DNA of 64,000 nt from JAICYJ01 sp963797565 (GTDB taxonomy: Bacteria; Actinomycetota; Thermoleophilia; Gaiellales; JAICJC01), in NCBI GenBank assembly GCA_963797565.1, contig CAWCPM010000003.1, positions 55,355 to 119,354 of the forward strand, written 5' to 3'. Position 1 is the stretch's first letter, and each line of letters starts with the position of its first letter. A program made the translations under genes and the position numbers. This document shows positions 43,373 to 51,350 of the stretch, one piece after another. The notes below the pieces were generated by a model. That model worked only from the letters and a program-made list of their open reading frames with translations. It did not search any database and was not told the DNA's origin.

Positions 43373-44621
43373 ATGGCAAATGACCTGTTCGCGGACGCGG
43401 CCGGTGGCCGTCTGGGCGCGCAGGCGCCGCTGCCGCAGCGGGTGCGGCCACAGGCGCTCGACGAGTTCGCCGGACAGCGGGACGTGATCGGCGAGGGCAG
43501 CGCCCTGCAGCGCGCGATCGCAGAGGACCGGGTGGGGTCGATGATCTTCTACGGGCCGCCCGGCACCGGCAAGACGACGCTGGCCCGGATCGTCGCCCAC
43601 ACCACGCGCGCCCACTTCGAGGAGCTGTCGGCGGTGCAGGTCGGGATCGCCGACGTGCGGCGCGTGCTCTCGGAGTCGGAGCAGCGGCTGGGCCAGACCG
43701 GGCAGAAGACGATCCTGTTCCTGGACGAGATCCACCGTTTCAACAAGGCCCAGCAGGATGCGCTGCTGCCCGGGGTCGAGTCCGGGCTGGTGACGCTGAT
43801 CGGCGCCACCACAGAGAACCCCTACTTCGAGGTCAACTCGGCGCTGCTGTCGCGGTGCCAGCTGTTCGAGCTACAGCCGCTCGACCGCGATGACCTGGCC
43901 GGCGTCGTCCGCCGCGGCGAGGCGGAGCTGGCGACCACGCTGCCCGACGAGATCCGCGACGAGATCGTGGCCGCAGCCGGCGGCGACGCCCGCAACGCGC
44001 TCAACATCCTGGAGGCCGCCGTGGCGGCCGCCGGCGGCGAGCCGGTCAGCAGCCGACAACGTGCACGACGCAGCCCGCAAGCGGCCGCTGTTGTACGACA
44101 AGGGCGGCGACCACCACTACGACGTCACCTCTGCCTTCATCAAGAGCATGCGCGGCTCAGACGCCGACGCCGCCATCTACTACCTGGCCGTGATGATCGC
44201 CGGCGGCGAGGACCCCAAGTTCATCGCCCGGCGGATGATCGTGTTCGCGTCGGAGGACGTCGGCAATGCCGACCCCCAGGCGCTGCAGGTGGCGGTGGCC
44301 TGCGCCCGCGCGGTCGAGTTCGTGGGGCTGCCCGAGTGCCGCATCAACCTCTCGCAGGCGGTTGCGTACCTGGCCCGCGCGCCCAAGTCGAACGCCAGCT
44401 ACACGGCAATCCAGCGGGCCGGCCAGGACGTCCGCGAGCGCGGCAACCTGCGACCGCCCAAGCCGCTGCGCGACGCCAGCTACGCCGGCGCGGCCAAGCT
44501 CGGCCACGGCCAGGGCTACCGCTACCCGCACGACTACCCGGGCGGCTGGGTGGAGCAGCAGTACCTGCCGGACGAGCTGCTGGGCACGGTCTACTACGAG
44601 CCCAGCGAGGGCGAACGCTAA
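43373..44621 (+). CDS. rarA: RarA/MgsA recombination-factor AAA+ ATPase, interrupted by one extra base
   Basis: Replication-fork maintenance ATPase related to clamp loaders (RarA/WRNIP1). First frame: RPQALDEFAGQRDVIGEGS, Walker A FYGPPGTGKTTLA, Walker B ILFLDEIHRFNKAQQDALLP, ATTENPYFEVNSALLSRC. After 44051 the second frame continues ADNVHDAARKRPLLYDKGG to YRYPHDYPGGWVEQQYLP. Removing one A joins VSADNVHDAA. The span is 3n+1. Otherwise full length (about 415 aa). Confidence 0.9.
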
Positions 44622-44636
44622 CGCAGATATCCGCGG

Positions 44637-45566
44637 CTAGAGGATGCGGGCACCCAGCGCGGACAGCATCAGCTCCACGGCCAGCGTGGCCGTGGCGTTG
44701 TGCTCGTCCAGCACCGGGTTGACCTCGACCACCTCGAGCGAGGACACCTTGCCGCTCGTGGACAGCATCTCCATCGCCAGGTGCGCCTCGCGGTAGGTGA
44801 TCCCTCCCCGCACGGGTGTACCCACGCCGGGCGCCTGGTCGGGATCGAGCACGTCCATGTCCAGCGACACGTGCATGAACGCCGCGCCGGATGCGATCGA
44901 GATCGCCTCCTCCATCACGTCGCGCATCCCGTGGCGATCGATGTCCTCCATCGTGAACACCCGCACGCCCAGCTCGTGCAGCCGCGCCCGCTCCCCGCCG
45001 TCGACGCTGCGGATGCCCACCAGCACGGTGTGCTCCTGCTCGATCATCGGCAGCGGCCAGGCGGACGCCTGGAAGCGGGGATCGTCGGCCAGGCCCAGCG
45101 CCACCGCCATCGGCATGCCGTGCACGTTCCCGCTGGGAGAGGTGGTGGGCGTGTTGATGTCGGTGTGCGCGTCCAGCCACACCACACCGCCGGGCGCTCC
45201 GTGGACGCGCGCCAGCCCGCCCAGCGTGCCGATCGCGATCGAGTGGTCGCCGCCCAGCACGAGCGGCATCTCGCCGTCGGTCACCGTCGCCGCCACGTGA
45301 TCTGCGAGCTCCTCGCAGGTGCGCTTGATGGCGCTCCAGTAGCGCGCGGACGGGTCGCCCTGGTCGAGCGCCTCCACCATGCCGGTGCGCACGTTGCCGT
45401 GATCGTGGATGGGCAGGCCCATCTCCTCGATGCGCTCACCCAGCAGCGCGTAGCGGATCGCCGACGGCCCCATGTCGACGCCGCGACGCCCCGAGCCGAG
45501 GTCGAGCGCCGCACCGATCACTCCGATCGGGCGCACGTCGCTTCGTGATGTGCCGCTCTCCGCCAC
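44637..45566 (-). CDS. rocF: Arginase/agmatinase family hydrolase
   Basis: 309 aa from GTG 45566. Mn-binding motifs are complete: GGDHSI (H108), WLDAHTDIN (D132, H134, D136) and SLDMDVLDP (two late Asp). Overall organisation (VIGAALDLGSGRRGVDMGPSAIRYA, SGNVHGMPMAVALG) matches arginase, which hydrolyses L-arginine to ornithine and urea; related ureohydrolases are the alternative. GTG 45566 is chosen because TAGTGT ends 8 nt upstream; longer in-frame starts run into the divergent promoter region. Confidence 0.88.
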   Translation of the reverse strand: MAESGTSRSDVRPIGVIGAALDLGSGRRGVDMGPSAIRYALLGERIEEMGLPIHDHGNVRTGMVEALDQGDPSARYWSAIKRTCEELADHVAATVTDGEMPLVLGGDHSIAIGTLGGLARVHGAPGGVVWLDAHTDINTPTTSPSGNVHGMPMAVALGLADDPRFQASAWPLPMIEQEHTVLVGIRSVDGGERARLHELGVRVFTMEDIDRHGMRDVMEEAISIASGAAFMHVSLDMDVLDPDQAPGVGTPVRGGITYREAHLAMEMLSTSGKVSSLEVVEVNPVLDEHNATATLAVELMLSALGARIL

Positions 45567-45574
45567 GGCCGCGA

Positions 45575-45580
45575 ACACTA
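45575..45580 (-). promoter_or_regulatory. -10 element TAGTGT, leaderless arginase gene
   Basis: TAGTGT on the minus strand ends 8 nt before GTG 45566. Confidence 0.45.
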
Positions 45581-45647
45581 CCGAAGCGAGCGACTCCCCC
45601 GTCGCCCGCGCCCCGTCGCACCCGTTGGCGAGGGCCGCAACAGCCCC

Positions 45648-45674
45648 TAAAGGGTTAGAACGGAACGCCGATAA
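45648..45674 (+). promoter_or_regulatory. Sigma-28 (FliA/WhiG)-type promoter
   Basis: TAAAGGGT (45648-45655), an 11-nt spacer, then GCCGATAA (45667-45674). This matches the FliA consensus TAAAGTTT-N11-GCCGATAA in the invariant TAAA, the spacing and all eight bases of the -10. WhiG of sporulating actinomycetes recognises the same pattern. Predicted start of transcription is about 45682, leaving a leader of about 50 nt with a CAGGAGG ribosome site before ATG 45732. Confidence 0.75.
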
Positions 45675-45731
45675 GGCTATCGACCCCGTTGTTGTCCAAC
45701 GTTCCATGCTTCATCAGGAGGCGCCGTCACA

Positions 45732-46865
45732 ATGATCGATCCGGCGAGCATTCGTTCCGCTTCGTTCTCGCTCACCCCGACCGGGTACAACCCGGAGGAG
45801 GTCGATCGCTTCCTCGCGGAGCTGGCAGACGCCACATCCGGCTCGATCGACCTGGCCGAGGTGCGCAACGCATCGTTTTCCCTGACGCCCACCGGATACA
45901 ACCCGGAAGAGGTTGATCAGTTCCTGGGATCGATCGCCGACCAGCTGGCCGACGCCCCGGCGTCGCAGCCGGAGTCGTTCCAGCCTGAGGAGCAGCCCGT
46001 GGCCGAGCACGGGGACGAGTATCAGTACCAGCCCCACACCGAGGTTGAGGACGAGCCCGTCGCCGCGCAGGACGACGAGGTCGGGCCGCATGAGATCGAG
46101 CACGAGCCGGCCGCCGAGGAGCACCACGAGGCCGACGTCGAGCCGGAGGCCGACGTGTACGCGCCCGTCGCCGAGCACGATGGCTGGCATCAGCCCGAGG
46201 CGTCCGATGAGCCCGAGGCGGAGCCGGAACCGGAGCTGCTGGTTGAGACCGTCCCCGACGAGCCGGCCGGCGAGCCGCCGGTGGCGAGCCTGCCCGAGGC
46301 GATCGTCGCCGAGCGCGCCCACGCCGACCTGGGCAGCCTGTCCGCAGCCGTAGAGGCGGCCATCGAGTCGCTCGACGGCTTCGTCAAGAATGAGCTTCAC
46401 AACCTGCGCGAGGCAAGCGCGCTCGAGGTCGACGACATCCTGGCCGAGCGCCAGCGGCTGATCGAGGACGCCACGAGCGTCGGCCGGCGTCATATCGACG
46501 AGGCCAGCGCACACGCCGAGAAGATCGTGAACAAGGCCCGCAAGGAGGGCGACCGCATGCGCCAGCAGGTCGAGCAGGAGCTGCGCGAGGAGCGCGACCG
46601 CTTCGAGCAGTCGCTCGCCGACCGCGATGCCCAGGCCCAGGCCCGCGTGACCGAGATCCTGGAGCAGGCGGAGGCACGGCGGCACGAGGCCGACGAGCTG
46701 GTGGCCAGCGCGGCGCAGGCACAGGCTTCGATGCTCGCGTCGTTCGAGCAGGCCCGCAGCTCGCTGATCCAGGCCGCAGAGCGGAACCGGATCTCCTCGA
46801 CGCAGGTGCAGGCCGTGTCGTCTGACGAGGATGCCGATGAGCACGACGCCTCGGCCGCGGCTTGA
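45732..46865 (+). CDS. Tandem DivIVA-repeat coiled-coil protein
   Basis: 377 aa. Two tandem DivI1A-type motifs open the protein: SASFSLTPTGYNPEEVDRFL (about 10-29) and NASFSLTPTGYNPEEVDQFL (about 45-64). An acidic Glu/Pro/His-rich linker (about 72-185) follows, then a long coiled coil (about 200-355) rich in Glu, Arg and Ala. DivIVA proteins bind curved membrane at poles and septa and recruit partners. Transcribed from a sigma-28-type promoter. The next gene starts inside its 3' end, so the two products probably work together. The partner and location are inference. Confidence 0.78.
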   Translation: MIDPASIRSASFSLTPTGYNPEEVDRFLAELADATSGSIDLAEVRNASFSLTPTGYNPEEVDQFLGSIADQLADAPASQPESFQPEEQPVAEHGDEYQYQPHTEVEDEPVAAQDDEVGPHEIEHEPAAEEHHEADVEPEADVYAPVAEHDGWHQPEASDEPEAEPEPELLVETVPDEPAGEPPVASLPEAIVAERAHADLGSLSAAVEAAIESLDGFVKNELHNLREASALEVDDILAERQRLIEDATSVGRRHIDEASAHAEKIVNKARKEGDRMRQQVEQELREERDRFEQSLADRDAQAQARVTEILEQAEARRHEADELVASAAQAQASMLASFEQARSSLIQAAERNRISSTQVQAVSSDEDADEHDASAAA

Positions 46866-47871
46866 TGCCCCGGTTTACCCCTTCCGCCTGAACACCGCTG
46901 ATTCCGGCGAGGTTGTCAGCCTGGACGACCTGATCGCGTCCGGGCCCGTGGTGCTCGCGCTGGTCGACGGCGGCCGCACCGATGACCCGCGCGAGGCCAT
47001 GCTGCGCGAGCTCGGCGAGCGAATTGCCTCCTCGGCAGCGCGCCTGGTGCTGGTGTCGCCGGGCGACTCGGAGCTGGGCCGGTCGCTGAGCGCGGTGCGC
47101 ATGGCCGAGTGGCTGACCGACCCCACGGACGATGCCTCGCGCGCCCTGGGCACGCTGTCCGACCGCCGCATGCGCAAGGCGCGCCGGCAGGACGGGCTGT
47201 TCATCGTCGACCAGGATCGCGTGCTGCGGTTCGCCTTCCGGGTGCAGGAGAAGGACCAGTGGATCCCTGCGTCGTTCGTGTGGTCGCGGTTGTCGCGGCT
47301 GGGCAGCGCCGCACCGCCGCCGGCCGAACACACGGCCGATCCGGTCGCGACGGGCGAGGCCGAGCTCGACATCCTCGTCCGCGAGGTGGGACGGCGCATG
47401 GGCCTGTCCTCGAACGAACTGACGCAGCTGGCCACCGCCAGCCGCTTCCGCGATCTCGGCATGAGCGTCGTGCCGGACGAGATCATCACCAAGATCGGCC
47501 CGCTCAACGACGAGGAGTGGGCGATCGTGCGCCAGCACCCGCAGCGCTCCGCCGAGATGCTCGGCACCAGCCCGCTGTTCGACAACGTGCGCGCGATCGT
47601 GCAGTGCAGCCACGAGCACGTCGACGGCAGCGGCTATCCGAACGGGCTGCAGGGCGATCAGATCCCCCTGGGATCGCGCATTCTGCTCGCCGCCGAGGCC
47701 TACCTGGCGATGGTCTTCGGCCGCCGCTACCACGACCGCGAGCGAGCCCTGAATCCGATCGCAGAGCTCGAGCAGGGAGTGGGCACCCGCTACGACGCCG
47801 GCGTCGTCGAGACGCTGGCGGCAGCGGTCGAGCATCTGCCCGACCTGCGCCCGGACGCCCAGGCGGCCTGA
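46831..47871 (+). CDS. Cysteine-less peroxiredoxin-like domain fused to a degenerate HD-GYP domain
   Basis: 346 aa. Residues about 10-155 have an AhpC/TSA-like layout (VSLDDLIASGPVVLALVDG ... GLFIVDQDRVLRFAFRV) but contain no cysteine. Residues about 185-340 align with HD-GYP phosphodiesterases: PDEIITKIGPLNDEEWAIVRQHP, HEHVDGSGYPNGLQGDQIPLGSRIL. The HD pair is R207-D208, the HHE motif is SHE (H261 kept) and the later ADA/FDA motif reads AEAYLAM; GYP (268-270) remains. Both domains look catalytically dead, suggesting a binding or scaffold role. ATG 46831 or 46837 (spaced 6 nt from GAGG), inside the DivIVA-like gene. Confidence 0.75.
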   Translation: MPMSTTPRPRLDAPVYPFRLNTADSGEVVSLDDLIASGPVVLALVDGGRTDDPREAMLRELGERIASSAARLVLVSPGDSELGRSLSAVRMAEWLTDPTDDASRALGTLSDRRMRKARRQDGLFIVDQDRVLRFAFRVQEKDQWIPASFVWSRLSRLGSAAPPPAEHTADPVATGEAELDILVREVGRRMGLSSNELTQLATASRFRDLGMSVVPDEIITKIGPLNDEEWAIVRQHPQRSAEMLGTSPLFDNVRAIVQCSHEHVDGSGYPNGLQGDQIPLGSRILLAAEAYLAMVFGRRYHDRERALNPIAELEQGVGTRYDAGVVETLAAAVEHLPDLRPDAQAA

Positions 47872-47888
47872 CCGGGTCCCGCCGGCCG

Positions 47889-48026
47889 ATGTTTGGATTC
47901 CGGCGCCGTGGAGTACGAGCTATGGATGGCACTGAAACCGTTCATCCTTCGCACCACGTCGCGCAGCGGCCGTTCCCGCTGGGTTCGGATCCGCAACCAC
48001 CGTTCGCACCGCGTCCGCGAACGTGA
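47889..48026 (+). CDS. Possible 45-residue Pro/His-rich ORF
   Basis: An ATG 17 nt after the HD-GYP stop opens a 45-residue basic, Pro-rich frame (MFGFRRRGVRAMDGTETVHP...). It has no ribosome site and third-position composition less GC-rich than neighbouring genes. Possibly the tail of the sigma-28-type operon, possibly chance. Confidence 0.2.
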   Translation: MFGFRRRGVRAMDGTETVHPSHHVAQRPFPLGSDPQPPFAPRPRT

Positions 48027-48086
48027 GGCACAGGCGGCCGACCGGCCGCCGACCCCGCGGGGATAGGCATCGCGTATGGCGAGGGG

Positions 48087-48092
48087 TAGTCT
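48087..48092 (+). promoter_or_regulatory. -10 element TAGTCT, leaderless spacing
   Basis: TAGTCT ends 6 nt before ATG 48099. Confidence 0.5.
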
Positions 48093-48098
48093 CCAGCG

Positions 48099-48653
48099 AT
48101 GCTCCGCCCCGAGTACCCGATCGAGACCGAGCGCCTGCTGCTGCGGCCCTACCGTGAGGCCGACATCGACATCCTGCACGACATCCAGTCGCGCCCGGAG
48201 GTGGTGCGCTACCTGTACTGGGAGCCGCGCACCCGTGAGCGGGTGGAGCAGGTGATCCGCGAGTCGAGCGATCAGATCGACGCCGAGGGCAACGCGCTCG
48301 AGCTGGCCATCCAGCCCCGCGGCAGCGACACGATGGTGGGCGACGTCGTCCTCATGTACCGCAGCGAGGCGCACCGGCAGGGTGAGATCGGGTTCGTTCT
48401 GCACCCCGACCACCAGGGCCACGGGTACGCGACCGAGGCCGCGCGCGAGATGCTGCGGCTGGGATTCGAGCAGCTCGGCCTGCACCGGATCATCGGCCGC
48501 CTGGAGGCGCGCAACTCGGCCTCCGCAGCCGTGCTGGAGCGCCTGGGCATGCGCCTCGAGGCGCACCTGCACGAGAACGAGTGGGTGAAGGGCGAGTGGC
48601 AGAGCGAACTGGTCTACGCGATGCTGGCGACGGAGTGGGCGAGCCTGCAGTGA
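48099..48653 (+). CDS. GNAT family N-acetyltransferase (RimJ/RimL-like)
   Basis: 184 aa. Typical opening IETERLLLRPYREADID, the acetyl-CoA pyrophosphate loop IGFVLHPDHQGHGYATEAAREML and the C-terminal HRIIGRLEARNSASAAVLERLGMR. Closest in style to RimJ/RimL and aminoglycoside/small-molecule N-acetyltransferases; acceptor unknown. Its stop overlaps the GTG of the next gene. Confidence 0.88.
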   Translation: MLRPEYPIETERLLLRPYREADIDILHDIQSRPEVVRYLYWEPRTRERVEQVIRESSDQIDAEGNALELAIQPRGSDTMVGDVVLMYRSEAHRQGEIGFVLHPDHQGHGYATEAAREMLRLGFEQLGLHRIIGRLEARNSASAAVLERLGMRLEAHLHENEWVKGEWQSELVYAMLATEWASLQ

Positions 48654-49621
48654 CCGAGGCCGCCGGCGCGGCGCGTGCGGTGGCGGCGATCCTCCGCCAC
48701 GCGGCGGCCGAGCGCGACGGGCTGGTGTCGGTGCGCACCGACGGCGAGGAGCTGGTGGTGGCGTCTCCGGGAGAGACGTCGCTGCTCGTGGCGCGGCTGC
48801 CGCTTCCGGGCGACGGTCTGGACGGCAGCTACGCGCCTCCCACCGGCGACCCGCCCAAGGACGCCGGCGCGCTGTCCCTGAGCGCGGCCCGCACCGGGCT
48901 GGCGGTGCAGCTGGGGCGGCGGCGCCTGACCCTGCGCCGGATCGCAGATGGCCCGGTCGAGGTGGAGTGGGTGTGGCCTGCGACCGCCCCCGCCGTCGAG
49001 GCCGTCGTGTCGCGCGACCGGCTGCTCGAGGCGCTGCCGGCCGGGGAGGGCCGGATCACCTTCGTCGGCGCCGACAGGCAGCTGCTGGTGCAGGCCGGGC
49101 GCGGCGAGCAGCGCGTGCCGCTGAAGAACCGCACGCGCCGCCGCAAGGACATCGGGACCGCTGTCGCCTTCGACGAGCTGCGGCGGCTGGTGGAGGCGAC
49201 CGGCGTCGACGTCGCCATCGAGCTGGGTGACCTGCGCCCGCTCACGATCGTCAGCGGCAACGTGCGCGGTGTGGTCGTGCGCGGGATGCCGATGCGCTGG
49301 CACGGGCAGGCAGCGGTCGCGCCGAAGGCCGCCAAGCCGCCGGCGGCGGCGTCCGCGAAAGCGGTTCCGAAACGCCGGGATGCGGCCGCGGAGCGCGCCG
49401 CCGAGCGGGCGGCGCGCAAGCGCGAGGCCGAGCGGCAGGCCGCCGCCCGCGCCCGCGACGTCCAGGCGGCGCAGCGGGCACTGGGCCGCGCCGTGGCGCA
49501 GCTGGATGCCGCGTCCGAGGCTGTCGCCAAGCTCGACGACGCCGACCTGTCGGCGCGAGCCGATCAGCTGCGCGCCGCTCTGCGTGATCTGCTGGCGCGC
49601 TGCGGCGACGCGCCGGGGTAG
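48650..49621 (+). CDS. Unrecognised protein with sliding-clamp-like C-terminal strand and coiled-coil tail
   Basis: 323 aa. Residues 1-216 are a beta-rich globular region ending ELRRLVEATGVDVAIELG ... SGNVRGVVVRGMPMRW, a pattern that recalls the last domain of the bacterial beta sliding clamp (which ends in a MPVRL-like strand). A Lys/Ala/Pro linker and an Ala/Arg/Glu coiled coil (about 245-320) follow. It is too short for a full three-domain clamp (about 370-400 residues without the tail). GTG 48650 overlaps the acetyltransferase stop. The clamp relationship is tentative. Confidence 0.55.
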   Translation: MTEAAGAARAVAAILRHAAAERDGLVSVRTDGEELVVASPGETSLLVARLPLPGDGLDGSYAPPTGDPPKDAGALSLSAARTGLAVQLGRRRLTLRRIADGPVEVEWVWPATAPAVEAVVSRDRLLEALPAGEGRITFVGADRQLLVQAGRGEQRVPLKNRTRRRKDIGTAVAFDELRRLVEATGVDVAIELGDLRPLTIVSGNVRGVVVRGMPMRWHGQAAVAPKAAKPPAAASAKAVPKRRDAAAERAAERAARKREAERQAAARARDVQAAQRALGRAVAQLDAASEAVAKLDDADLSARADQLRAALRDLLARCGDAPG

Positions 49622-49625
49622 GGCG

Positions 49626-49631
49626 TAGGAT
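49626..49631 (+). promoter_or_regulatory. -10 element TAGGAT, leaderless spacing
   Basis: TAGGAT ends 9 nt before ATG 49641 and lies directly after the previous stop codon. Confidence 0.5.
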
Positions 49632-49640
49632 CTCGGCCCC

Positions 49641-51113
49641 ATGACCGCCGATCAGCTCGCCACCGCCTCCGGGCGACCTATCAACCGCACGGAGCAGGAC
49701 GGCCTCCGCGTGTACTGGACGGAGACCGATGGGCCGTTCCACGCGACGCTGACGTTTCGGGTCGGATTCGCCGATGAGGTGCTGCCGCTGCGCGGTATCT
49801 CACATCTCGTCGAGCACCTGGCGATCAGCCCCAAGCGCAGGCTGTATGAATACAACGGCTGGGCCGGCATCTCCACGACCGGCTTCTGGGCGTCGGGCCG
49901 CCCGGAGGAGGCGCTGGGATACCTCGAGGGTGTGTCCCGATCGCTGTCGGAGCTTCCTCTCGACCGGTTGGGCGGGGAGCTTCGCATCCTTCGCACCGAG
50001 TCAAGCGGGCGCGGCACCGCGCTCGTACACGCGCTCATATCCGCCCGGTGCGGGGTGCGCAGCTACGGCGCCGCCGCCATGGACGAGTTCGCACTGAACC
50101 ACGTCGATGCCGACGCCGTGCGGGCATGGAGCGAGCGGCACTTCGTGTCCGAGAACGCCGTGCTGATCCTCTCCGGGGCGCCGGCCGACGACCTGCGGCT
50201 GGAGCTCGGCCATGGCCAGAGGGTGGCGCTGCCCGAGCCGACCAAGATCGCCGGGCTCGATCTGCCCACCTGCATCGCCGCCGGCCACGGCGCGGTCGCG
50301 GCCGGGTTCCTGGTCGAACGCGGTCCCGCGACCGGGGTCGCGCTGGCCACGCTGGCAGAGCGGCTGACCGTGCGGCTGCGGCACGAACTGGGACTCTCGT
50401 ACGGCGTGTGGACAGACTACGAGCCGTTCGGGGAGCGGCACGCACATCTCACAATCGCCGCCGATTGCACCGACGACGGCGTCGAGCAGGTGATCGACGC
50501 GATGCTCCATACGCTCGACCAACTGGCAGATCACGGGCCGGACGCGCAGGACGTGGCTCACGAGGTCGAGCGCTTCCAGCGCATGCTCGACACGCCGCGC
50601 GAGGCGGTCGGTTGGTACGCAACCGGCGACCTGGTCGGGGTGGCGCCGGAGCGGCTGGCGGAGTCCGCAGCGGCGACCGCCCGCGTCACGCCCGAGGATG
50701 TGGCCACGGTGATCGGCAGCGCCATGCAGAGCATGCTGATGCTGATTCCCGCCGGTCATCGTCCGCGGCCCCGATTTCGAGGCTACCCGCTTTGGAGTGA
50801 ACGGGCCGTGTCCGGACGCATCGTTCGCCCGGGCGGCGTGATCGCCCGCGTGCTAAGCCGCAAGGGCGGACTGGTGCTCGGCGAAGACGGCATCTCCGGC
50901 CTGTGGGGGGACGGCACCATCACCACTGTGCGCTGGGCGGACTGCGAGGCAGTGCTGGTGTTCCCCGACGGAACCGTTGTGGTGATCGGATGCGACGGCG
51001 ATCGCATCGCCGTGCCGGTGCGCGTGTTCGGCGTCACGCGCACAACCGAACTGCGTCAGGAGATCGAGAAGAACGTGCCCGGCGACCGGCTCGTGCCGAT
51101 GCCCGCAGACTGA
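49641..51113 (+). CDS. M16 (pitrilysin/insulinase-like) family peptidase
   Basis: 490 aa. The inverted zinc motif HLVEH is at 55-59, with the third ligand most likely E120 in ELRILRTES. A second, inactive-type M16 domain follows (LRHELGLSYGVWTDYEPFGERHAHLTI, typical RxxxGLxY pocket). After the peptidase core (about residue 380 on) there is a further beta-rich region (DGTITTVRWADCEAVLVFPDGTVVVIG) that looks like a PH-type add-on. No signal peptide. Substrate unknown. Confidence 0.85.
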   Translation: MTADQLATASGRPINRTEQDGLRVYWTETDGPFHATLTFRVGFADEVLPLRGISHLVEHLAISPKRRLYEYNGWAGISTTGFWASGRPEEALGYLEGVSRSLSELPLDRLGGELRILRTESSGRGTALVHALISARCGVRSYGAAAMDEFALNHVDADAVRAWSERHFVSENAVLILSGAPADDLRLELGHGQRVALPEPTKIAGLDLPTCIAAGHGAVAAGFLVERGPATGVALATLAERLTVRLRHELGLSYGVWTDYEPFGERHAHLTIAADCTDDGVEQVIDAMLHTLDQLADHGPDAQDVAHEVERFQRMLDTPREAVGWYATGDLVGVAPERLAESAAATARVTPEDVATVIGSAMQSMLMLIPAGHRPRPRFRGYPLWSERAVSGRIVRPGGVIARVLSRKGGLVLGEDGISGLWGDGTITTVRWADCEAVLVFPDGTVVVIGCDGDRIAVPVRVFGVTRTTELRQEIEKNVPGDRLVPMPAD

Positions 51114-51250
51114 TCAGCGAGCGGAGCCGGAGGGCGGCAGGTATGCGCTCAACTTGGGCGCAGCCGTACGCTCAGGATCGGAAGCCGGGATGGTCAATCG
51201 CTCGGGCTCATCGGCCCGATGCTGCCATTTCCGGCTATCCAGCCATGCTC

Positions 51251-51270
51251 TTAGCGTGCTCATACGCTAA
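51251..51270. promoter_or_regulatory. 20-bp operator-like palindrome
   Basis: TTAGCGT-GCTCAT-ACGCTAA: perfect 7-bp arms around a 6-bp spacer, 81 bp upstream of ATG 51351. Dimensions suit a dimeric repressor or activator. Confidence 0.5.
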
Positions 51271-51307
51271 TGATAGCGCCATCCATGCCGGGTGCACCAG
51301 CGCGCGA

Positions 51308-51345
51308 CATCGTACGCACCATGCGGCTGAACAGGCCGTACGATG
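51308..51345. promoter_or_regulatory. Inverted repeat covering the promoter of the SDR gene
   Basis: CATCGTACG (51308-51316) and CGTACGATG (51337-51345), perfect 9-bp arms 20 bp apart. The right arm contains the TACGAT -10 box (51339-51344), which ends 6 nt before ATG 51351. The mirror arm puts an identical TACGAT on the other strand. Confidence 0.5.
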
Positions 51346-51350
51346 GCGAC

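Larger units (their letters stand above)
51114..51350. other. Regulatory intergenic region with two inverted repeats
   Basis: 237 nt between the M16 gene and the NAD(P)-binding protein. It contains TTAGCGT/ACGCTAA (51251-51270) and CATCGTACG/CGTACGATG (51308-51345), the second covering the -10 box of the downstream gene. No coding sequence was seen. Confidence 0.5.

Noticed and set aside
45648..45674. Reading the CCCCTAAAGGG sequence as a repressor palindrome
   Set aside because: The half-site symmetry is short, whereas the TAAA-N15-GCCGATAA arrangement fits a known promoter class in full.
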